Of a stretch of 64,000 nucleotides of DNA, positions 8,527 to 19,000 are shown one piece after another; within the stretch, counting starts at the first letter, position 1, and every line of letters starts with the position of its first letter. The notes under the pieces are model-generated. The model did not search any database and had not been told where the DNA came from. It saw nothing but the letters and a program-made list of their open reading frames with translations. The translations under genes were made by a program, and so were the position numbers. This stretch comes from Alteromonas sp. 1_MG-2023 (GTDB lineage Bacteria > Pseudomonadota > Gammaproteobacteria > Enterobacterales > Alteromonadaceae). The stretch spans positions 124,001 to 188,000 of the forward strand of contig NZ_JAUOQH010000009.1 of the NCBI RefSeq assembly GCF_030547075.1. The letters run 5' to 3'.

Positions 8527-11500
8527 ATGCGCTGGTTTCTAATTTCGGTTTTATTTACAGCTTTTTTTATTAGTACTGGTAGCTACGCTGAGCCTCCCCG
8601 TCTTTCTAATCCAGTGTTTCAATCACTCTCCACTAAAAATGGCCTGCCGCAAGATGTGGTTAATGATATTGCTATCGACGAAGATGGCTTTGTTTGGATA
8701 GCCACAGACGGTGGCGTAGTGCGCTGGGATGGGGTTCACACCAAAGTGATTAAAGGCCCGAATGATCTTTTCGTTAACGCTGCAATCAATAAAATTAGCG
8801 TGGAAAGTGACAAGGCGTTGTGGATAAGCACATACGCATCGGGTATCTACCGCCTCGATTTTGAAACTCAAGCCATTAGCATAGAAGTTGCCCTACCTTA
8901 CTCAACGCAGCCAGATTGGTTTCAAGAAGTCAGTCAGTTTTTTTGGCAAGACGACACTACCTTGTTTATCGCCATGCCAGAGCGAGTCATTCGTTTTGAT
9001 ACTCAAAGCATGGGTTACAAGCAGGTATTTACGTTAGATGAAGCGCTGATTGCCCAAAGAATTTTCATTCGAGATATTATTATCTTGGATAATTGGCTTT
9101 TACTGGCCACTAGTAATGGGCTGAACGCCCTTGATTTATCAAACCCCAATGGGGAAGCGATACCAGTTGATTACCTTAACAATATTCAACCAGATGATGA
9201 CAACCTGAATGCTAAATTCTTGATGCAAGATGGTCAAAATAGAATTTGGGTAGGAACGGTAAATGGTTTATTTCAAACCACAAAAAGCGAATTATTCTCT
9301 CACCTTTTAAATGAAAAACCGTCAGGGTTTCAACGAGTGGTGAAAAGCCGCAATGTTTGGACGATGAGACAGCGAGACGACAACGCATTTTGGTTTGGCA
9401 CTAATGAAGGTTTGTTCGAGCTGCAACTGCAACAAAATACGTGGGTCAATGAGCATATACTTGAACCCCACAATGGGAGAACTGAACTCTCAGACAAGCA
9501 AATCGTAGATATTGAAACCGACCATTCAGGTAACCTTTGGTTAAGCTCTGTTTACGCGGGCGCACTTTACTTTGGGGTTAAAAGCGCTGAAATATATGCT
9601 ATTCAAAATAACCGTAATGATACCAGCACAACGTTAAGCGACAGTGTAGTGTGGTCGTTAGCGCAAACTGACAAAGACACCCTGTGGATTGGCACAGAAG
9701 ATGGGCTAAATCGATTCAACCTTAATACCAAAACATCGCAGCAGTTTATTACTTCTGATGATGAGTTTGTGGCCGAACGAGAGTGGCTAGTTGAAAAGTT
9801 AGTGCCCACCGGTGATGGTAGGCTGTTTGTTCAAACGTATATGGGAATTCGATTGTTCGATCCTAGTACTGGAAGGCTAACTGTTCCGCCACTTACAGCA
9901 CCGGCCGAAGATGATGTGTTCGATGCATGGAATTCAAGTATTGCATTAAGCTCAGATGGCTATTTGTATTTTGTCGGAAACCACTATTACCGCTATAGCC
10001 TAGAAGCGCAAAAGTTAGATATTATTCAATTGGATGAAAGCATATTTGATATTAATTTCGCTATTGGCTTTCTTGGCGCATCGTCATATCACGACAACCG
10101 GTTGTTTCTTGCGATGGCGGGTGGGTTGTGGCTTGTAGATCCTAATACCTTAGAACACGAGCTTGTATATCGATTTACAGAAAAACAACGGGCCAACGAA
10201 CGTTCAATCACGTCTTGGGTTATCGATGATGCAGGGGTACTCTGGCTGGCATTTAGTGGGTATGGCTTGTTTGGCGTAGATGCCGACACGTTCGAACCCA
10301 TCTATAAGCTGAACGAAAGTAATTTATTGCTTTCGAATATCGTCTACGGCCTACAAAAAGACAGTAATGGGGATATTTGGTTTAGCTCCCACTCGGGTTT
10401 GCACCGGTATTCGCCAGCCTCAAAAAAAGTACAAAATTTTATCTATGGCCGAGAGCTATCGGTATCCGAGTTTAATGAAGGCGCATCTGCCGAACTCTTT
10501 GATGGGCGATTAGCCTACGGCTCTACTTCCGGCGTTGTGGTGTTTTCACCCGCGTTGCTGAAACAGATAGGCAATAATTCCAATCTCATTTCCAGACAAA
10601 CCGCCATTACTGACGTTAGTGTTGACTCTCGGGAATTACCGCTGCGATTAGGCAATTTGAATGGGCAACATATTGACCTTGATTATCTAGATTATGGAAT
10701 GACCATTAACTTTTCATCATTATCGATGAATGGCGTGGGAAACCCTAAATATCACTACACATTATTACGCAATAACCAAGTGGTGAGTGAAGGGGTATCA
10801 GAAGATGACAAGCTAACATTAACCAACTTAGAGCCCGGTAAATACCGTTTTACAGTGGGGCCGTTGGCCAGCAGTGTTGAATATACAATATTGCCTGCTA
10901 CGTTAACCTTCGATATGCCTTACGTTCCTTGGCGCTCTCCCTTCGCTTATGCCAGTTACGTGATAATCATACTATTATTCATTATTGCTTACGTTGTCTC
11001 TCGCCAACGTCAGCTATTTCGTTTGGAAAAAGCACAGCAACAGGCATTGCTGTTTAACGATGCGTTTCGGCAAACCCGCGATTGGGTGTTAATTTTCGAT
11101 AAAGAGAAATCGCCCGTGGCAGCCAATCCAGCCTTTGAGAGTGTATTTCGTTTCAACGCCAAAGAGCCGTTAGCAAAGCAAATTGAACGGCTTTTCACTC
11201 AGTACCCCACTCTTGAATCGCAACTATGCGGAAAACTGTGTGACCTAAAAGGCGGCGAGTTTTGGAAAGACGAAGCGGTTATCGAAGGCGCGGATGGTAA
11301 AAAATACGATGTACTGATAGACGTTAGTGCTGTAGAAGGCGATAGCGAAGGTGAGCAAGCGGCACATTATTTAATTGTTGTGTCTGACATCACTGAACAA
11401 AAAACGGCAGAACGTAAACTATTAAAACTCGCGAATTACGACAGCTTAACAGGGCTAGTTAACCGTAGTTTACTGTTAGATAGGTTAGAGCATGCGATTG

Positions 11501-12708
11501 CGGGCGCACGCAAACAAAACACGTACGTGGCAGTATTATTTGTTGATTTAGACCGCTTCAAAGGTATTAACGATTCACTCGGCCACGACTATGGCGACAA
11601 ACTGCTAAAAGTCGTAGCAAATCGTATGCGCAATTTAGCATCTGATGCTGGCACTGTGGCCCGTTTAGGCGGCGATGAATTTGTTATAGTGCTTGAAGAT
11701 ATGCAGTCTACAGATGGGCTGAATTCATTTGTGACACAGTTGATAGAGTCGGTTGAAACACCTATTTCGTTGGCAAACGAAGTATTAAGAGTCTCGTGTA
11801 GTGTGGGGATAGCGTTTTACCCAGATGATGCAACAGAGCCTGCCGAGCTGATCAAACAAGCTGATGTTGCTATGTATTCTGCAAAGAAAGACACGTTAAG
11901 TGGCTTCACCTATTTTACAAAAGACATGAACGACAGAGCAAAACAACGGTTGGTGACAGAGAACCTCATTAAGCGAGCATACTCTGAAGGTAACTTTTTC
12001 AACCATTATCAGCCCATTATCAATACCCAAATAAGCAAAACCATAGGGGTAGAGCTCTTACTGCGGGGTGAACTAGACGGCAACCCTATTTACCCTGATG
12101 TGTTTATTCCTGTCTTAGAAGAGCTTAGGTATATCATCGATGTAACTCGCGCCGCAATGCGTCGAGCGGCCTACGATCTTTCCACTTGGTATGATGAAGG
12201 GTTCAGAGGGTTTGTTTCAGTTAATTTGTCGGCACTTCACTTTAAAACCGAATTTGATTTAGACAGTGTGTTTGCACTGCTAGAAGAATTTAACTTACCT
12301 AAAGAAGCGTTTCGATTCGAGATAACCGAAGGCGTATTAATGGATGACAGTGACAATGCGTTACGTCAGATTAAACGGTTTGTCGACGCCGGGTTCATTT
12401 TGGCATTAGATGACTTTGGTACAGGCTATTCGTCATTAAGCTATTTAAAACGTTATCCGCTTTCGGTACTTAAAATAGACAAGAGCTTCGTGAATGATAT
12501 GGCACCAGGCAATGCAAATGATGCCCTAGTGACGACCACCATAACCCTCGCCAGTAGTTTAAAAATGTTAAGCGTGGCAGAGGGAGTAGAAACCCAAGAG
12601 CAAGCATTGAGCTTAATCAGTAAGGGGTGCGTGTTACATCAGGGGTACTTATACGCTAAGGCTGTGCCCGCGAGCGAAATTTCACCCTATTTGTTTAAAG
12701 AATGGTGA
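8527..12708 (+). CDS. Two-component-propeller sensor with PAS, GGDEF and EAL domains
   Basis: The 1393-residue inner-membrane c-di-GMP enzyme has a signal peptide (1-21), a periplasmic sensor of repeated 'D..G.LWIGT..GL.R(F/Y)' blades (about 30-700, two propellers) and a Y_Y_Y-type domain (about 715-800). A membrane segment near 815-837, a PAS domain (about 850-955), GGDEF (motif GGDEF at 1048-1052) and EAL (1140-1390) follow. The EAL signature reads ELLLR at 1176-1180, keeping the catalytic Glu; DDFGTGYSS, KID and the late EGVE motif are intact. Both cyclase and phosphodiesterase activities are therefore possible. The ligand of the propeller is unknown. It is a monocistronic gene. Confidence 0.92.
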   Translation: MRWFLISVLFTAFFISTGSYAEPPRLSNPVFQSLSTKNGLPQDVVNDIAIDEDGFVWIATDGGVVRWDGVHTKVIKGPNDLFVNAAINKISVESDKALWISTYASGIYRLDFETQAISIEVALPYSTQPDWFQEVSQFFWQDDTTLFIAMPERVIRFDTQSMGYKQVFTLDEALIAQRIFIRDIIILDNWLLLATSNGLNALDLSNPNGEAIPVDYLNNIQPDDDNLNAKFLMQDGQNRIWVGTVNGLFQTTKSELFSHLLNEKPSGFQRVVKSRNVWTMRQRDDNAFWFGTNEGLFELQLQQNTWVNEHILEPHNGRTELSDKQIVDIETDHSGNLWLSSVYAGALYFGVKSAEIYAIQNNRNDTSTTLSDSVVWSLAQTDKDTLWIGTEDGLNRFNLNTKTSQQFITSDDEFVAEREWLVEKLVPTGDGRLFVQTYMGIRLFDPSTGRLTVPPLTAPAEDDVFDAWNSSIALSSDGYLYFVGNHYYRYSLEAQKLDIIQLDESIFDINFAIGFLGASSYHDNRLFLAMAGGLWLVDPNTLEHELVYRFTEKQRANERSITSWVIDDAGVLWLAFSGYGLFGVDADTFEPIYKLNESNLLLSNIVYGLQKDSNGDIWFSSHSGLHRYSPASKKVQNFIYGRELSVSEFNEGASAELFDGRLAYGSTSGVVVFSPALLKQIGNNSNLISRQTAITDVSVDSRELPLRLGNLNGQHIDLDYLDYGMTINFSSLSMNGVGNPKYHYTLLRNNQVVSEGVSEDDKLTLTNLEPGKYRFTVGPLASSVEYTILPATLTFDMPYVPWRSPFAYASYVIIILLFIIAYVVSRQRQLFRLEKAQQQALLFNDAFRQTRDWVLIFDKEKSPVAANPAFESVFRFNAKEPLAKQIERLFTQYPTLESQLCGKLCDLKGGEFWKDEAVIEGADGKKYDVLIDVSAVEGDSEGEQAAHYLIVVSDITEQKTAERKLLKLANYDSLTGLVNRSLLLDRLEHAIAGARKQNTYVAVLFVDLDRFKGINDSLGHDYGDKLLKVVANRMRNLASDAGTVARLGGDEFVIVLEDMQSTDGLNSFVTQLIESVETPISLANEVLRVSCSVGIAFYPDDATEPAELIKQADVAMYSAKKDTLSGFTYFTKDMNDRAKQRLVTENLIKRAYSEGNFFNHYQPIINTQISKTIGVELLLRGELDGNPIYPDVFIPVLEELRYIIDVTRAAMRRAAYDLSTWYDEGFRGFVSVNLSALHFKTEFDLDSVFALLEEFNLPKEAFRFEITEGVLMDDSDNALRQIKRFVDAGFILALDDFGTGYSSLSYLKRYPLSVLKIDKSFVNDMAPGNANDALVTTTITLASSLKMLSVAEGVETQEQALSLISKGCVLHQGYLYAKAVPASEISPYLFKEW

Positions 12709-12978
12709 AGGCCTAACACGTATTTTCGCTAATAATTAGGCATTAGTTTTCCTGCAAAAATGGCGTATTTGCCCAAAATTTCTGCGTATTAGATCATCAT
12801 AGAAGTTAAGTCTAAACTATAAGAAATATAAATTTCAGCCTCTACGCCCCGCCATTCATCGCATCAAATGTAAACGTGCGTTTAAAAAGCTTGTCATTCA
12901 CCAGAAAATAAGGCTTATTAGGGCATCTGTGAAATGATTGTAAATATAAGCTACATTATAACAACATATGAGTGACCT

Positions 12979-14658
12979 ATGCCGCTAGACATGACAGCAA
13001 ATGCAAACAGCACTGAAGTGATAAAATCGCCATTAAGTATGTTGTACCACTGGGAGCAAACCAGTGGGGACGACGTTTTCCTTACTCAGCCCATTAATGG
13101 CGAATATCAAGATTATTCGTGGAAGCAGGTGGGCAACCTAGCTCGCCGCGTGGCAAAACGCCTTGAAGAAATGGCATTGCCTGCGGGCAGCCGCATCGGT
13201 ATATTTTCTAAGAACTGCGCCGAATGGTTTATTGCCGATTTAGGTATTATGATGGCAGGGCACGTTTCAGTGCCAATTTTCTCTACTGCCGGGCCAGACA
13301 CCATTCAGTATGTGCTTAAACATGCTGATGTTCAGTTATTGTTTGTGGGTAAATTAGACAATACTGCTGAGCAAGTCGCCTCTATCCCATCAGAATATAA
13401 TACGGTTGCCTTTCCTTATCCGAACATTGATACCAAGCAACAATGGAAAGAGTTTATCGATTGTTCACCTATAGATGGTTCGCCAGTTCAAGATATGAAC
13501 AGCATTATGACAATCATCTATACCTCGGGAAGCACGGGCCAACCAAAAGGGGTAGTACATAGTTATTACACTATTTGTTGGGCTGCACAGCAATCGTTAG
13601 AGCAACTTAGCGTTAACCGTGACGATAGACTGTTAAGTTATCTTCCTCTCGCGCACATTACCGAGCGTGTACTGGTTGAATTAGCCAGCTATTACAGTGG
13701 TGGTAAAATTCATTTTGTTGAAACGCTATCGTCGTTCCAACGTGATGTACTTCATTGTGAGCCTACTTTGTTTATTTCTGTGCCTCGTCTTTGGACAAAG
13801 TTCCAGATGGGCGTATTGGCTAAAATGCCACAGAAGAAACTAGATACCTTATTGAAGATCCCAATTATCAATAAATTGGTGGCGAAGAAAGTACGTAAAG
13901 GAATTGGTATCGACAGTGCGCGATTATGGGCCAGTGGTTCAGCGCCGTTAGCGCCAGCTGTTATTGAGTGGTTCGCGAAAATTGGTGTTAATATCTCAGA
14001 AGGTTGGGGTATGACAGAAAACAGTGCCTACGGTACTAGCAGCGTGCCTTTCCGCCACGACAAAATTGGTTGTATCGGTAAAGCGTATCAGGGCGTTGAT
14101 GTTCGTATTTCAGAAGAAGGCGAAATTCAAGTGAAAGCGCCTTGTAACATGCTGGAATACTATCTTGAGCCAGACAAAACAGCAGAAGTTTTTACTGAAG
14201 ATAAGTACCTTCGCACGGGCGATAAAGGTGTTATTGATGCAGACGGTTACGTTAAGATTACCGGCCGATTGAAAGATATTTTCAAAACAGCCAAGGGTAA
14301 ATACGTAGCACCAGCGCCTATTGAAGCTAAATTCATGGAAAACCCAATTGTAGAGCAGGTATGTGTTACGGGGAATAACTTGCCTCAACCTGTCGCCTTG
14401 TTGGTATTAAGTGAAGAAGCGCAGAAACATGATAAGGCAAGTGTTGAAGCTAGCCTTAAAAAGACCTTTGAACAAATCAATGCGAAGCTAGAGAGCCACC
14501 AAGTGATGGATCGTGTGGTTATCATGAAAAATGAGTGGAGTATTGAGAACGACTTACTTACCCCTACACTCAAAGTAAAACGTCATGTGCTTGAAGAGCG
14601 TTTTGACATTGTAATTCAAGGTGAATACAAAGAAAAATTAGTATGGGTAGACGCTTAA
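12979..14658 (+). CDS. Long-chain acyl-CoA synthetase / AMP-binding enzyme
   Basis: The 559-residue ANL-superfamily enzyme has the P-loop-like TSGSTGQPKG at 182-191, the SEGWGMTENS motif (A5) in mid-protein, the YLRTGDKG motif (A7) and GRLKDIFKTAKGKYVAP (A8-A10) with the expected C-terminal lysine region. The PLAHI...R(V) segment resembles long-chain fatty acyl-CoA ligases of the FAA1/FadD15 kind. It should activate fatty acids with ATP and CoA at the inner face of the membrane. The 270-base upstream gap contains its promoter region; a strong terminator follows. Confidence 0.88.
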   Translation: MPLDMTANANSTEVIKSPLSMLYHWEQTSGDDVFLTQPINGEYQDYSWKQVGNLARRVAKRLEEMALPAGSRIGIFSKNCAEWFIADLGIMMAGHVSVPIFSTAGPDTIQYVLKHADVQLLFVGKLDNTAEQVASIPSEYNTVAFPYPNIDTKQQWKEFIDCSPIDGSPVQDMNSIMTIIYTSGSTGQPKGVVHSYYTICWAAQQSLEQLSVNRDDRLLSYLPLAHITERVLVELASYYSGGKIHFVETLSSFQRDVLHCEPTLFISVPRLWTKFQMGVLAKMPQKKLDTLLKIPIINKLVAKKVRKGIGIDSARLWASGSAPLAPAVIEWFAKIGVNISEGWGMTENSAYGTSSVPFRHDKIGCIGKAYQGVDVRISEEGEIQVKAPCNMLEYYLEPDKTAEVFTEDKYLRTGDKGVIDADGYVKITGRLKDIFKTAKGKYVAPAPIEAKFMENPIVEQVCVTGNNLPQPVALLVLSEEAQKHDKASVEASLKKTFEQINAKLESHQVMDRVVIMKNEWSIENDLLTPTLKVKRHVLEERFDIVIQGEYKEKLVWVDA

Positions 14659-14687
14659 CTTAATAGGTTAGCAGCGTGAATAATGAT

Positions 14688-14717
14688 AAAGCCGAGCATA
14701 GTAATATGCTCGGCTTT
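14688..14717 (+). terminator. Rho-independent terminator
   Basis: The stem AAAGCCGAGCATA / TATGCTCGGCTTT has a GTAA loop and is followed by Ts. It ends the acyl-CoA synthetase transcript. It also lies beyond the convergent dUTPase gene and could act on both strands. Confidence 0.9.
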
Positions 14718-14765
14718 TTTGTAGTTACAGCTAGTTAAAAAGCAACTAGCGCAATGTCAGTTAAA

Positions 14766-15419
14766 TTACGCGGTGTATCTTGCTTGAAGCCCTTTATACA
14801 CGTTATCACTGAAACTAGCGTCTGACAGGTTCAAGTCATTCATGACTTCCACTAAATGTTCGTTGTCTTCACGACCTTGCCACTCTTTTTTGTAGGTGCC
14901 TTCTTTATAACCGTTGTCTTGACGAAAGAAGTTTAAAACATTCTTACCCACGTATTGACGATAAAGTTCGTCGGCATGCATATCGCACTGTTCAACTATT
15001 TCCATGAAAAGCGGCACACTAAAACGTTTAGCGGCACAGAGCCCTGTCATTAATTCTAAGTTGTCTAACAGCGATTGCTGCTTTGGTTGGTAGTCTCTAC
15101 CGTCGAAAGTGACGATAACATCACCTAAAGCTAATTGTGCGGCAATACTTTCAGCAGCAGTACTGACTTCACCTTCAGAATCGATGATGCAAGCAGATAG
15201 GGCAAAGTGCCAAATATCGACCAATTCCATTTGAAGCTGTGGCAAATCTTTTTGCTGAGCTTTCCACCACTTCCAACCGTGGTGCTCAATCGCTTCAACG
15301 GATTCCACCATGGCTGCTCGCAAATAACCATATCCAGCGTTAATCCAATCGGGATTAACTTTTGTGTTCATTTTGTCTTGCAGCGCAAGCATAGTGGCAA
15401 GTTGTTGTTGTGTAAGCAT
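14766..15419 (-). CDS. Dimeric all-alpha dUTP diphosphatase
   Basis: The 217-residue protein of the dUTPase_2 (dimeric, MazG-related) family carries the first metal-binding helix AAMVESVEAIEHHGWKWWK (about 35-53) and the second, QMELVDIWHFALS (about 63-75). These are followed by the helical mobile part with the EQCDMHADELYRQYVGKNVLN block. It should hydrolyse dUTP to dUMP and pyrophosphate in the cytoplasm, keeping uracil out of DNA. It is unrelated in fold to the trimeric Dut of E. coli. It lies alone, divergent from the structured region upstream of recC. Confidence 0.85.
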   Translation of the reverse strand: MLTQQQLATMLALQDKMNTKVNPDWINAGYGYLRAAMVESVEAIEHHGWKWWKAQQKDLPQLQMELVDIWHFALSACIIDSEGEVSTAAESIAAQLALGDVIVTFDGRDYQPKQQSLLDNLELMTGLCAAKRFSVPLFMEIVEQCDMHADELYRQYVGKNVLNFFRQDNGYKEGTYKKEWQGREDNEHLVEVMNDLNLSDASFSDNVYKGLQARYTA

Positions 15420-15621
15420 TTACATTCCTAAAAAGGTGTCTTTATTACATTAAGCATTGGGTTGCCGAACACTTAACTTCTTATAGGGGAAATTGTACTG
15501 CAATGTGCAGATGCAGTGAATGCCTAATAAATACTTATTTAGCATTATGTATTTGTAGTTGAGTTGTAGGATGTCAGTTGCAGGTTTAGTATGTGAAAGT
15601 GATTAATTTTGCAGTGCATAA

Positions 15622-15639
15622 ATGGTGCATCTGCACCAT
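15622..15639. promoter_or_regulatory. 18-base near-perfect palindrome, possible operator
   Basis: ATGGTGCA-TC-TGCACCAT is a perfect dyad with a 2-base spacer. A related TGCA-rich patch (TGCAATGTGCAGATGCAGTG) lies at about 15497-15516, nearer the dUTPase start. The position, in a 600-base gene-free region between divergent genes, fits a regulator binding site. The regulator is unknown. Confidence 0.4.
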
Positions 15640-15752
15640 GAACAACCTAAGGAAAGACTTATATAAAATACAGGTTTAGCTAAGTTGTTGTATTCATTAT
15701 ATATAAAAGTTGGCATCTTATCTGCAAAATAAAAATTGTTAACTGTGTTATG

Positions 15753-15868
15753 CAGTAGCGCTAACGTGAATGAGCGCCAGGCAACGCTTATTCACGTTGC
15801 TACTGGGTAGCCCGTAAACCTTACCCATACAGGTTTTTCGTGTCCTGAGGCCTGTATGGGTTTTTTTT
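15753..15868 (+). ncRNA. Structured RNA candidate ending in a strong terminator, upstream of recC
   Basis: Two successive hairpins are seen. The first pairs CAGTAGC..AACGTGAAT.AGCG (from 15753) with CGCT.ATTCACGTTGCTACTG (to about 15804) around a CCAGGCAA loop, with a 3-base bulge. The second, CCCATACAGG (15824-15833) with CCTGTATGGG (15851-15860), is followed by eight Ts and is a textbook intrinsic terminator. No coding frame accounts for them, and the terminator lies 160 bases before recC. This could be a small RNA or a terminated leader. Transcription is inferred, not shown. The rest of the 15420-16027 gap holds only AT-rich sequence. Confidence 0.55.
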
Positions 15869-16027
15869 CTTTTATTCTCCACTCCTTTCAAGAAACAACC
15901 CAAACGCTCAGCTCTTTCGCGCCAAAATATTATCCCTAAAATCTATTTAATTTCAGCTTACCTAAGCATTGAATTACGATACACTCATTATCATAATGCC
16001 CGCTGAATACGACAAAGGATTTTCCGA

Positions 16028-19000
16028 TTGCTCGCGCTTTATCCATCGAACAAACTTGAACACCTCAGCTTCCTTCTTACTACGCTAATCAAGCATCAAC
16101 CTAATGGCGTTTTCACTCCTGAAACCATACTGGTAGAAAGCCCAGGCATGCAGCATTGGGTAAGTATGCAACTTGCTAAAGAGCAAGGCGTGGCGATGAA
16201 CCTTGATTTTCCTTTACCGGTTCGCTTTATGTGGAACACGGCAAGGTTAGTGTTGGGTAAAGATAAAGTGCCTAAGCAGTCGCCTTACCGACGTGAAGTG
16301 CTTGCATGGCGTATTGATGCCATATTACTAGAGGCGGCGGGACAGGAACCATCTCTACAATCTACAGCAGCGTTCGAGCAGGTAAATAAGTACTGGTTAC
16401 AAGCGGGAAGTGAGCAAGAGCAGGGCGTACAGCGATTGCAATTGGCAACCGCATTAGCCGATGTGTTCGAGCAGTACTTGTTATATCGTCCAGATTGGTT
16501 GTTTGCATGGGAAGAAAACCAGCGCAAAACCAATGATGAGTCTGAAATTTGGCAAAGTGAAATATGGCGTCATCTCGCCAAGCAAGAACCTTTGCACCCA
16601 GCAAGGCTGCACCAACTTACCCTTACCGCGTTAAATAACGACGGTCATCTTGAAAGCGGCGTTAGCGAATTACCCAACCGTATTGTGGTGTTTGCTATTA
16701 ACACCATGGCGCCGCAGTTGATTGCCTTTTTCGATGCGCTAGCGGCGCACATTGATATTCATATTTTTCATTTGAATCCCAGTGTTAATTACTGGGGCGA
16801 TGCGAAAAGCGATAGCGAACTCGCAAGGCAGCTGCGCATGGACGGGCTAGAGAAATGGATGCAGACGGATCAAAGTAACCCGTTATTAGGTAATTTGGGC
16901 CAACAGGGTAGAGAGCTTTTTAATTTGCTCACCGATTTAGACACGTTTGAAGTCAGTGCCTTCGATGCCCCCATTCCAGCTGATAGTGAAAGCGGTGAAA
17001 TCTTATTACTGAACCAAATTCATAACGATATACTAGAAGCGTTACCGGCAACGCCTTTCGCAAGTATAGAGAGCGCAAAAGCAGACGCCTGTGAAAACAA
17101 TGATGACAGTGTCACCATTATGTGTACCCATTCAGCGCTACGTGAAGTTCAGGTGCTGCACGATCATTTACTGCACTGGTTATCGCAAGATGCATCAAGA
17201 ACGCCATCAGATGTACTGGTGATGTGCCCCGCGATAGAAAACTATGCCCCGTTTGTAGACACGGTATTTCATCGTGTGGGAACCAAACCGCTAGGGGGCA
17301 ATGGGCCAGTGCGCTTGCCATGTTCTATTGCCGATAGAAGCCCCATGGATGCTGAGCCTCTTATTGCCGCTTACATGACACTCCTTCATTTGCCAGATAG
17401 CCGCTTTGGCGTATCAGATATTGTCGATTACTTGCAACTAGATGCGGTACAAAAGCGCTTTAGTATTGCACAAGACGATATAGATCAAATGACAGTGTGG
17501 CTTAAGCAAGCTCATATTCACTGGGGGTTAGACGGCAGCCACAAAGCCAATGTATCGGCAGGGGCCACCCATGAAAACACCTACAGCTGGTGGTGGGGAA
17601 TTAGGCGTTTATTGTTAGGCATGTTAGCGCCTGATAGCGAAGGCATTATCGATGACATGCTAACCATTCCCGATGTGGAGGGGCAGTCGACGGTAACTCT
17701 AGGTAAGCTTATCCATGTTATTGAGCTACTTGGCAGATTTGCCACTGAGCTTAATACGCCGCGAAGCCCTAATGCGTGGGGTGCCGATTTATTAGCACTG
17801 CGTGATACCTGCTTTACCCCAACCAAAGAGCAAGAGCACAGCTGGGATCTTATTGCTAAAGTGGCCGCTGATTTGGCTGCTCGATGTGAAGAAGCAGGTT
17901 ATACCTACGAGTTAAGTTTACGTCAGGTGAGGGAATTACTGCTAAGTCGTTTTTCATCTCCTGATGCAGGTAACCACTTTATGACGGGGCAAGTCACGGT
18001 GTGTTCCATGCTGCCAATGCGTAGTATCCCGTTTAAAAAAGTGTGCATATTAGGGCTTAACGACAGCGAGTTTCCTCGTAAATCTACGCCGTTAGGTCTC
18101 GATTTAATGGCGGGGCCTGATAGAAGAGTGGGCGACCGTTCCCGTCGTTTAGAAGACCGTTATCTGTTTTTAGAAGCGATTATCTCGGCCAGAGAAAGCC
18201 TGTATTTAAGCTACCAAGGTAACGATGTAAAAAATAACAGTGAGCGTCAGCCTAGCTTGGTGTTAGGTGAATTTCTGGATATGTTAGACACGGGCTATCA
18301 GGTAAACATTGGTCAATATTTAAAGTATGCGCCATTGCACCCGTTCAGTGAAAGTGCGTTTACCGGCACACTTCCTAGTTATGAAACGGGTTGGTTGCGC
18401 TTAGCCCAATCACTGCGTGATGCTGTTTCGACTGCCGCCGAAACCGTAAGCTCCGACAAAAAAAGCCCTGAAGTAGAAAGTTCACTCACGCCAATAGCGG
18501 TAGACAGCACACCTGAAAACACCAGCTTTCAGTGTATGCAGGTGGCACGGGCGTTTCGCGACCCACTAGAATTCTTTTCTCAGCAGCGATTAGGGGTAAA
18601 CTTATCCCAGTCATTCACCTTGCTAGACAATAGCGAACCTTTTGAAACAAATGCGCTAGTACGATACCAAGTACTCGATGCTATGTTTTCTTCCAGTGCT
18701 TCATTTGATGATGCGAATGCGGCAACCCTTCAGCACAGCGATAAAGTAGTGCAATTCGCCGCGCTTCGTGGTGACATTCCCAATAATCCTGTGGCTCAAG
18801 AGGAGCTAGAGCTGTGGAAGGAAAGCGCGGTAGCCCTTACCCAAGCGATGGGGCCTCATGATGCCGAACCGAAAAGAGCGCAATTTGCAGGCAACCATTT
18901 TACCTTTACTGCCAGTGCGCTTGAAGGCGGAAAAAGCTTAATGCAGCCGTGCGCAGGTAAGGTGAATGATATAAGAGCCTTAGGGTACTTTATGACCCAG

